In this document: piece after piece, positions 1-5,254 of the stretch | Numbering within the stretch: position 1 is the stretch's first letter | Layout of the letters: each line of letters starts with the position of its first letter | Origin: Acetofilamentum sp. | GTDB lineage: Bacteria > Bacteroidota > Bacteroidia > Bacteroidales > DTU049 | Length of the DNA: 7,880 nt | NCBI GenBank assembly: GCA_020720525.1 | Contig: DYON01000122.1 | Coordinates: 1-7,880, forward strand | Direction: 5' to 3' | Notes under the pieces: generated by a model | Database searches by the model: none | What the model saw: only the letters and a program-made list of their open reading frames with translations | Told to the model about the DNA's origin: nothing | Made by a program: the position numbers and the translations under genes

Positions 1-106
1 GAATTTATTTCAGAATCTCTCCTACTGCAAGGAAGATTTTTTGAATGAAACCACCCAACGATAATTACAGCGAATGTTTCACCACGAATAAGTACTTCAA
101 TTCGTG
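1..106. other. left-edge non-coding stretch
   Basis: No gene can be supported here. A short open stretch in + frame 1 (positions 1-48, ending in TGA and reading ...SESLLLQGRFFE) could be the tail of an upstream gene. The other two + frames also stay open briefly and I do not recognise the peptide, so it is not called. Near the right side an 8-bp inverted repeat (ccacgaat at 82-89, attcgtgg at 100-107) runs up to the border of the MITE-like element. Confidence 0.5.
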
Positions 107-298
107 GAGGCTGTCTCAAAACATCGGCAATGTTGCGACATTCCACCGTTCGGGCTGCTTACCTCAGCTATAATACTTTAAGCAGCAAGAACATGGAATC
201 GTCGTAACAACTACAAACACACCGATTCCATGTCCTCGGGCAAACTCGGACGCTGGAATGTTGTGTTTGTGCCAAAGCGCGACTTTTGAGACAGCCTC
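107..298. mobile_element. MITE-like element with 15-bp perfect terminal inverted repeats
   Basis: The left end gaggctgtctcaaaa (107-121) is the exact reverse complement of the right end ttttgagacagcctc (284-298). The 192 bp between the outer edges contain no credible reading frame, so the element is non-autonomous. Inside are further paired arms: acattccaccgttcggg (138-154) with 245-261 (14 of 17 positions paired, 16 if G-T pairs are allowed), gctgctta (154-161) with taagcagc (179-186), acatggaatcg (191-201) with cgattccatgt (223-233), and acaaacaca (213-221) with tgtgtttgt (262-270). Some of these exclude each other. Ends of this GGCTGTCTCAAAA type resemble insertion-sequence termini, so a full-length IS in the same genome probably mobilises it; I do not assign a family. 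No target-site duplication is obvious beside the repeats. Confidence 0.72.
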
Positions 299-551
299 AT
301 TAGCTTTAATCAATAGAGCATAATTCGTTTTTAATTAGATAACCGAACCGCCGAAGGTGGTGAGCTTAACTTGTCCTGCAAGGCAGGATGAACACCTTTA
401 AAATTAATTATACCATGTGAGTAAATTCGTGGTAAAAAATTGGGCGTTTTTCTTTACCTACATCAATTTAGTAGAGAGCCTTTTGTTTTTGAAGGCGTTC
501 GGAATCCCAATTGTAAAAACTGATTGTTTTCAACCTTAAACTTATATAAGA
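299..551. other. intergenic region with small hairpins, no gene
   Basis: No reading frame of convincing length or composition is present. Visible structures are accgcc-gaa-ggtggt (347-361, one G-T pair), tcctgc-aag-gcagga (374-388) and gcctt/aaggc (478-482/492-496). None is followed by a run of T, so none is called a terminator. The region probably separates the MITE-like element from the kinase promoter and supplies upstream control DNA for it. Confidence 0.55.
347..398. other. paired-stem cluster with two exclusive hairpins
   Basis: The perfect hairpin tcctgc-aag-gcagga (374-388) sits inside a longer possible stem, aaggtg (354-359) with cacctt (393-398). The latter competes with accgcc-gaa-ggtggt (347-361) because both use bases 354-359. 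This could be part of a small RNA or the remains of a repeat. I do not recognise it as a known RNA family, and short stems of this size arise by chance. Confidence 0.2.
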
Positions 552-568
552 TTGCACATGGTTGAAAA
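527..568. repeat. 9-bp inverted repeat over the kinase promoter
   Basis: ttttcaacc (527-535) and ggttgaaaa (560-568) are perfect reverse complements separated by 24 bp. The right arm lies between the -33-like TTG (552-554) and the -7 element (574-581), so a protein bound there would touch the core promoter. The position makes it a candidate operator; function is inference. The octamer tttcaacc recurs at 4555-4562, upstream of the small membrane-protein gene. Confidence 0.35.
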
Positions 569-581
569 TCGTGTATATTTG
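552..581 (+). promoter_or_regulatory. Bacteroidota-type promoter of the sensor kinase gene
   Basis: TTG (552-554), a 19-bp spacer, then TATATTTG (574-581) matches the Bacteroidota consensus TTG-N19ish-TAnnTTTG exactly. Transcription would be expected to begin several bases after 581. That argues against the upstream GTG at 581 being the real start codon. Confidence 0.75.
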
Positions 582-601
582 TGATTCGCAAACCAACCAT
601 T

Positions 602-3600
602 TTGAGAAATCTTCTATTCAAATCGATTTTGCTGGCATTGCTTATGCTGCCTGTTTTGTTATCGGCCCAACAAAATGCCGATTTTAAATTCGATAGCTAT
701 TCTTCCGAAATTCTAAATTATCAAAGAGGTCTTTCACAAAACACAATTCAGTGCCTAATGCAAGATTCGCGTGGTTTTCTCTGGATTGGCACGTGGGACG
801 GACTTAATCGATTCGATGGATACCGCTTTATGGTTTATAAGCCAGATTACAAATATCCTAAAGGGAAAATTAGCAACGAAACTATCAATGCAATTGCCGA
901 AGATAAAAATGGGAATATTTGGATTGGAACCGACAAAGGTCTCAATTTTTATCAATTCAAAACCGATTCGTTTAAATCGTATTTCTACAGTTTCTACAAT
1001 TCGAATAGTGTGGCTTCCGACAGCATTTCGGCTTTGGTTTTCGATGATACAGGTATTTTATGGATTGGAACCAGTCGTGGCTTGTGTAGTTTCGACGTTA
1101 ATTTGGAGAAATTTACCACCTATCATCACAGTAACTCCAATTCCAATTCGCTTCCAAACAATCGAATAAACGATTTAATGCTCGATAATCAAAATCGCCT
1201 GTGGGTTTCAACACCTTCTGGGATTGCTTTTATCGATGTTACAACTCGCAGTATAAGCCGCGTTGGAGTCGATAACGAAGATGCTGCCTTTTGTGGTTTT
1301 GTTACTTCTTCGGTGCAGGTACGCGACCGTGTGTGGGTGGGAACTCAATGTGGCTTGTATTATTATTCCGAATCTAAAAAATGTTTACTTCATCATACTT
1401 TGCCCGATGAAATTAGAAAAATTGCGTCGATTTCATCGCTTTTATTCGACAACAAAGAGCGGGTTTGGATAGGCACTCCCGATAATGGCGTATATATATA
1501 TAATGTATTGGATAGTTCAACGTATAGTTTTTTTAGCAGCTACAATTCGAGATATGGTCTGAGCAACAACTCGGTTTTAAGTTTACTCGAAAGCAATTCT
1601 GGCGATATTTGGGTTGGTACTTGGCATGGATTGAATAAATACTCCGCATTTGCTTATAAATTTCCGCACTACAAAATTGTAGGCTCGCAATTCGACTTCA
1701 ACAACAATCTCGTTTGGTCGTTTATTGAACTCGAGAATGGAAATTTGCTGATTGGCACCGAAAATGGTTTGGTTGAATTCGATATGGCAACACTCACTCT
1801 TTCGCACTTTGCTACAAATGAATTTGGTGAAAAAGCTGTCCGAAGCTTATATGCAGACAGTAGCAACGATATTTTTGTTGGAACCAACGAGTTTGGATTG
1901 TTTAGGCTCGATCAGAATGGACATTTGAAGCAAACATATCTATCAAGCGATAAAGATGGAATTGTGGGGAATTCTGTATGGAAAATTGTACCCGACAAAA
2001 AAAATAATTTATGGATAGCTACTTATAGTGGCGTAAGTCAATTAAACCTTACTACGGGGAAATTTACCAATTGGGTTTCGCCTGGCTATGAAAGCGAAAT
2101 TACAATCAGCAGTAATATTATTAATAGTGTTTTTATCGATAAAAGCGGAATTGTTTGGCTAAGCACATTTAGTGGTCTAAACCGACTCGATCCCAAAACG
2201 GGGAAAATTTTTGTTTTCCGAAATGTGAAGGGCAACCCCAATAGCCTGTCGAACGATCGAATCTTCTCGGTGTTCGAAGACCGAAAAGGAATGCTTTGGA
2301 TTGGAACAATGGGCGGCGGACTTAATAGCTACGACCGGAGCTCTGGAGTTATTCGACGTTACTCCGAAGAAAATGGATTGCCCGATAATGTCATTTACGA
2401 CATTGTTGAAGACTCGAAAGGCTTTTTGTGGATGACCTCCAACAAAGGCTTAATTCGTTTCAATCCAAAATCGGAATCGTTTGTTGGCTACGATATCAAC
2501 GATGGAGTGCAGAGTCACGAATTTAATCTAGGTGCTGCTTATGTTCTCAACAACAGTCGAATAGCTGTTGGTGGCATGAATGGATTCAATTTGTTTAATC
2601 CCGAAAAAATTAAATCAAACAGTCAGATTCCCAAAATTGTAATTACAGAGTTCAAATTGTTCAACAAACCTTATGGTAGATATATCGAAAACGGCGACAC
2701 TATCGAGCTCAATTACAACAACAATTTCTTTTCAATTTCTTTTTCTGCACTCGATTTTACCAATCCGAGCAAGAATTTATATTCTTATCGCCTTAAAAAT
2801 TACGACAAAGAATGGATAAAAACGGATGCTTCAAGAAGAATGGCTGAATATACCGATGTGAAACCAGGAACCTATGTGTTTCAGGTTCGTGGCTCGAACA
2901 GCGATGGACTTTGGAACGAAGATGGTATTTCGTTTGTAATTATTGTAAAACCGCCTTTTTACCAAACATGGGTTTTTCGCATTTTGCTTGTTCTTGCTAT
3001 GATGTCGGTTACTTGGCTTTTTGTTCGTGGGAGAGTTCGCAAAGTGCGCAATCAAAACGAAGCGACAGGTAAAATGTTGCAAATCGAAAAGCAAATGTTC
3101 GAACTCGAACAAAAAGCCTTGCGATTGCAAATGAATCCTCACTTTATTTTTAATTCGCTCAATTCTATTCAAAGCTACATTTTGTCGAACGACTCCGAAA
3201 AGGCCATTAATTATTTGGCCAAGTTTAGCCAATTGATGCGGCTTATTCTTACCACCAGCCGCGAAACACATATACCCGTTTCTCAAGAAGTGAGTTTGCT
3301 TAAATACTATATCGAACTCGAAAATATGCGATTCAACAATCGCTTTAAGTATGAAATTACCCTCGAACAATCAATTGATTCTGAGTTTGTTGGCATTCCA
3401 CCTATGATAGTACAGCCCTATGTCGAAAATGCAATTTTGCATGGATTAATGAATAAAAAAATTGGACCATGCATTTTGACTGTACAGATGTGGATGAAAG
3501 ATGATTATATTTTGTGTGTTGTAGAAGATAATGGTATTGGGCGCCAACGTGCACGCGAAATAAAAGAGAAAAGTGGCCTTGGTCAGAAATCGCAAGGCAT

Positions 3601-3742
3601 CATTATTACGCAAGAACGTCTTGATATTTTGAACTCAAAGCTGAAAAATAAAATTTCGGTTGATATTATCGACCTAAAGGATAGCGAAGAAAATGCAACT
3701 GGAACGCGAGTGCGTTTGGTGATTCCATACATCGATTTGTAG
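602..3742 (+). CDS. Reg_prop/Y_Y_Y sensor histidine kinase, LytS type
   Basis: Sensor of a two-component system: an inner-membrane protein with a large periplasmic ligand-sensing part and a cytoplasmic kinase that phosphorylates a response regulator, almost certainly the LytTR protein encoded next. Numbered from the TTG at 602 (1046 residues): signal peptide 1-22 (RNLLFK, hydrophobic stretch, then LSA|QQ); 14 Reg_prop repeats of the form LWIGTxxGLxxFD centred near 61, 107, 154, 201, 245, 289, 337, 383, 425, 471, 519, 566, 610 and 655, enough for two seven-bladed propellers; Y_Y_Y domain about 708-783; one membrane helix about 791-809; a short coiled linker; then a LytS-type His_kinase region with phospho-acceptor H847 in QMNPHFIFNSLNSI, N-box YVENAILHG (N943), and ATP-lid motif EDNGIG (D976-G980), ending with the usual GTRVRLVIP strand. 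No receiver or AraC domain is fused, unlike the hybrid systems with the same sensor design. A GTG at 581 extends the frame by 7 codons but overlaps the -7 element, so TTG 602, which leaves a clean signal peptide, is preferred. Family is certain; the ligand is unknown. Confidence 0.93.
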   Translation: MRNLLFKSILLALLMLPVLLSAQQNADFKFDSYSSEILNYQRGLSQNTIQCLMQDSRGFLWIGTWDGLNRFDGYRFMVYKPDYKYPKGKISNETINAIAEDKNGNIWIGTDKGLNFYQFKTDSFKSYFYSFYNSNSVASDSISALVFDDTGILWIGTSRGLCSFDVNLEKFTTYHHSNSNSNSLPNNRINDLMLDNQNRLWVSTPSGIAFIDVTTRSISRVGVDNEDAAFCGFVTSSVQVRDRVWVGTQCGLYYYSESKKCLLHHTLPDEIRKIASISSLLFDNKERVWIGTPDNGVYIYNVLDSSTYSFFSSYNSRYGLSNNSVLSLLESNSGDIWVGTWHGLNKYSAFAYKFPHYKIVGSQFDFNNNLVWSFIELENGNLLIGTENGLVEFDMATLTLSHFATNEFGEKAVRSLYADSSNDIFVGTNEFGLFRLDQNGHLKQTYLSSDKDGIVGNSVWKIVPDKKNNLWIATYSGVSQLNLTTGKFTNWVSPGYESEITISSNIINSVFIDKSGIVWLSTFSGLNRLDPKTGKIFVFRNVKGNPNSLSNDRIFSVFEDRKGMLWIGTMGGGLNSYDRSSGVIRRYSEENGLPDNVIYDIVEDSKGFLWMTSNKGLIRFNPKSESFVGYDINDGVQSHEFNLGAAYVLNNSRIAVGGMNGFNLFNPEKIKSNSQIPKIVITEFKLFNKPYGRYIENGDTIELNYNNNFFSISFSALDFTNPSKNLYSYRLKNYDKEWIKTDASRRMAEYTDVKPGTYVFQVRGSNSDGLWNEDGISFVIIVKPPFYQTWVFRILLVLAMMSVTWLFVRGRVRKVRNQNEATGKMLQIEKQMFELEQKALRLQMNPHFIFNSLNSIQSYILSNDSEKAINYLAKFSQLMRLILTTSRETHIPVSQEVSLLKYYIELENMRFNNRFKYEITLEQSIDSEFVGIPPMIVQPYVENAILHGLMNKKIGPCILTVQMWMKDDYILCVVEDNGIGRQRAREIKEKSGLGQKSQGIIITQERLDILNSKLKNKISVDIIDLKDSEENATGTRVRLVIPYIDL

Positions 3743-3751
3743 TTTTGTTTG

Positions 3752-3780
3752 TTGTGAATTAAAAAAAACTTGTATTTTTG
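3752..3780 (+). promoter_or_regulatory. promoter of the LytTR regulator gene
   Basis: TATTTTTG (3773-3780) is a full TAnnTTTG match. TTG at 3752-3754 (18-bp spacer) or 3749-3751 (21-bp spacer) can serve as the -33 element. It lies in the 54-bp gap after the kinase stop codon, 16 bp before the regulator's ATG. The regulator can therefore be transcribed on its own as well as by read-through from the kinase. Confidence 0.6.
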
Positions 3781-3796
3781 AAAACAATTTGAAACC

Positions 3797-4537
3797 ATGA
3801 TAAGAGCAGTAATTATTGACGACGAAGATGCTTCGCGCATGACCCTAAAAGGCTTGCTTGCTCGATATGTGCCTGATGTAAAGGTGGTTGCCGAGGGCGA
3901 AGATGTGGAATCGGGGCTGGCAATTATTAAGCAGCATACACCCGATTTGGTTTTTCTCGACATTCAGATGCCCGATGGTAGTGGTTTTCATTTGCTCGAA
4001 CAGATAGAAGATATTGACTTCAATGTTATTTTTACCACTGCATTCGATCAATATGCCATCAAAGCAATCAAATTCAGCGCACTCGATTATTTGCTTAAAC
4101 CAATTGTCCCCGACGATTTGGTAAAGGCAGTTGAAAAGCATACCGAGCGAATGGCCAATCCCGAGTTCGGAAAAAGTTATCAGGCATTGCTCGAAAATCT
4201 TGCGCCCGAGCCAAGAAAGATAGTTCTGCACACATTCGAAGGAATGCATGTGGTCGATACAGGCGATATCATTCGTTGCCAAAGCGACGATTGCTACACC
4301 AATTTCTTTTTGAAGGATGGAAAGAGAATAATTGTTTCAAAAACATTGAAAGAAATTGATGAACAGCTTAAAGGCAAGGATTTTATGCGCCCTCACAAAT
4401 CGCATCTTGTGAATATCAATTATATCAAAACCGTTGTTCGCAACGATGGAGGATACATTGTGATGAAAGACGGAACCGAAATACCCATCTCTCGACGCAA
4501 AAAAGAACTTGTGATGGGAATAATTAACAAACTCTGA
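3797..4537 (+). CDS. LytTR-family response regulator
   Basis: Cytoplasmic DNA-binding response regulator of 246 residues, the usual length for LytR/AlgR-type regulators. The receiver domain covers about 2-120: acidic pocket D8, D9 and D11, phospho-acceptor D55 in VFLDIQMPDGSG, the conserved T81-A82 switch in FTTAFDQYA, and K101-P102 in DYLLKPI. A linker leads to a LytTR DNA-binding domain at about 138-246, with the family signature RPHKSHLVNINYI (198-210) and the final strand GTEIPISRRKK. Phosphorylation at D55 by the LytS-type kinase upstream is expected, since LytS kinases pair with LytTR regulators and the genes are 54 bp apart. LytTR proteins generally bind pairs of short direct repeats; I could not identify a convincing pair here. 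The ATG at 3797 follows the promoter directly and has no Shine-Dalgarno sequence, as is normal in this phylum. Targets are unknown; autoregulation or control of the downstream TonB receptor are possibilities only. Confidence 0.95.
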   Translation: MIRAVIIDDEDASRMTLKGLLARYVPDVKVVAEGEDVESGLAIIKQHTPDLVFLDIQMPDGSGFHLLEQIEDIDFNVIFTTAFDQYAIKAIKFSALDYLLKPIVPDDLVKAVEKHTERMANPEFGKSYQALLENLAPEPRKIVLHTFEGMHVVDTGDIIRCQSDDCYTNFFLKDGKRIIVSKTLKEIDEQLKGKDFMRPHKSHLVNINYIKTVVRNDGGYIVMKDGTEIPISRRKKELVMGIINKL

Positions 4538-4589
4538 TACCGTTAACTTGTTTGTTTCAACCGAATGCTGATTGAGACAACTAATGTGA

Positions 4590-4622
4590 TTGGATTGTTA
4601 TAATTTTAAGGTGCAAATTTTG
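4590..4622 (+). promoter_or_regulatory. weak candidate promoter for the small membrane protein
   Basis: AAATTTTG (4615-4622) matches TAnnTTTG at all but one fixed base, with TTG at 4590-4592 or 4595-4597 upstream. An alternative -7 is TAATTTTA (4601-4608). The AACCAACCAAT leader motif begins at 4623, right after the first candidate. Confidence 0.35.
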
Positions 4623-4642
4623 AACCAACCAATATTTTTTAA

Positions 4643-5146
4643 ATGGAGCAATTTTTAGGATTAATCGTTGTAATGGTCGTTTGGGGAGTGATTTCCTACT
4701 TTGGAAAGGCGGCCAAAAAGCAGCAAGCAGCAGCAAAGCTTGCTATGCAAAAAAATAATGCGAGCCAGCAGCCACCCCAATCTTTTCAGACTACATCCGA
4801 AATTGAAAAGTTAATTGAAATGTTTTCGGGAAATACAATTGAAAAAGCTCCCGTTGAAAATAATTCTTACATTGACACTGTACCCGTTTCGGAGAATCAA
4901 TCGGTCGAATCAACTGGCTATGTTTCGTTGGCCGATTCTTATAAACCACTCACTGGTTTTTTGGCTTTTGAAAATTACAGCGATTCGTTTTCGGAAGGTG
5001 GAAATATTGTATCCGATTTAGAAAACCATGCTGGAAATGAAGAAATTTTAATCAAATCAAAAAATTCAGTTCATCCTCTTTTACGTAATTTTGACCTTAA
5101 AAAAGCGGTCATCTATTCGGAAATTTTGCAACCGAGATACTTTTAA
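4643..5146 (+). CDS. small membrane-anchored protein with conserved C-terminal tail, function unknown
   Basis: A 167-residue protein that I cannot assign a function. One N-terminal membrane helix (about 4-20, LGLIVVMVVWGVISYF) has almost no charge before it and is followed by a Lys/Gln/Ala-rich stretch (GKAAKKQQAAAK), which by the positive-inside rule points to a cytoplasmic C-terminus. The middle (about 40-140) is low in complexity, rich in Ser, Asn, Glu and Gln, and probably disordered. The end is different: LLRNFDLKKAVIYSEILQPRYF (147-167) is compact and amphipathic. From memory, tails of the FDLxKAVIYSEIL type close many short Bacteroidota proteins with this same anchor-plus-linker design, which suggests a conserved docking peptide; that is recollection, not a search. 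The coding pattern looks normal for the window and the gene stands alone, 105 bp after the regulator. The ATG is preceded by an A/T-rich leader with no ribosome-binding site. Confidence 0.82.
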   Translation: MEQFLGLIVVMVVWGVISYFGKAAKKQQAAAKLAMQKNNASQQPPQSFQTTSEIEKLIEMFSGNTIEKAPVENNSYIDTVPVSENQSVESTGYVSLADSYKPLTGFLAFENYSDSFSEGGNIVSDLENHAGNEEILIKSKNSVHPLLRNFDLKKAVIYSEILQPRYF

Positions 5147-5204
5147 GATGAAAAAAACTTCAGCTGAATGTCAAAAAAAAACAAGGCGGAATCGTAAATC
5201 TTTA

Positions 5205-5212
5205 TAACTTTA
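5205..5212 (+). promoter_or_regulatory. possible -7 element of the TonB receptor gene
   Basis: TAACTTTA matches TAnnTTTG except for the last base and lies 42 bp before the ATG. No TTG sits at the expected -33 distance, so this is only the best candidate in the 108-bp gap. Confidence 0.3.
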
Positions 5213-5254
5213 CCCGCTCAAAATAAGAAAGAATTTTTAAATAAACCGACCAAT

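Larger units (their letters stand above)
81..433. repeat. split inverted repeat accacgaat / attcgtggt flanking the insertion
   Basis: The 9-mer accacgaat (81-89) has its exact reverse complement attcgtggt at 425-433, and a further shortened copy, attcgtgg, at 100-107. The outer pair brackets the MITE-like element and the following hairpins. My inference is that an intergenic repeat with 'attcgtgg' ends was present first and was later interrupted. Nine bases in AT-rich DNA could also recur by chance, so confidence is low. Confidence 0.3.

Noticed and set aside
1..48. tail of an upstream gene (+ frame 1, ending TGA at 46-48)
   Set aside because: Only 15 codons are visible, the peptide is not recognised, and the other + frames are also open nearby.
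107..298. CRISPR array or integron attC site
   Set aside because: The repeats are inverted rather than regularly spaced direct repeats, and no integrase, cassette gene or Cas gene is present; terminal inverted repeats fit a mobile element better.
478..496. gcctt/aaggc hairpin as a terminator
   Set aside because: Only five base pairs, and the T run lies in the loop rather than after the stem.
771..1169. 132-codon + strand frame inside the propeller region
   Set aside because: It is an out-of-frame reading of the Reg_prop repeats; the main frame is unmistakable.
2831..3370. 179-codon open frame on the - strand inside the kinase gene
   Set aside because: It lies fully antisense to the Y_Y_Y and kinase regions, which carry clear domain motifs. 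Its translation has no recognisable domain and looks like a shadow.
602..3742. full hybrid two-component system (HTCS)
   Set aside because: The protein ends right after the ATPase domain; the receiver is in a separate gene and the DNA-binding domain is LytTR, not AraC.
3583..4282. two - strand open frames (3583-3963 and 3845-4282) over the kinase end and regulator
   Set aside because: They oppose well-identified + strand genes, overlap each other, and encode no recognisable motif.
5159..5168. palindrome ttcagctgaa as a terminator after the small protein gene
   Set aside because: It has no loop and is followed by A rather than T runs on the + strand, so it cannot form a normal intrinsic terminator.
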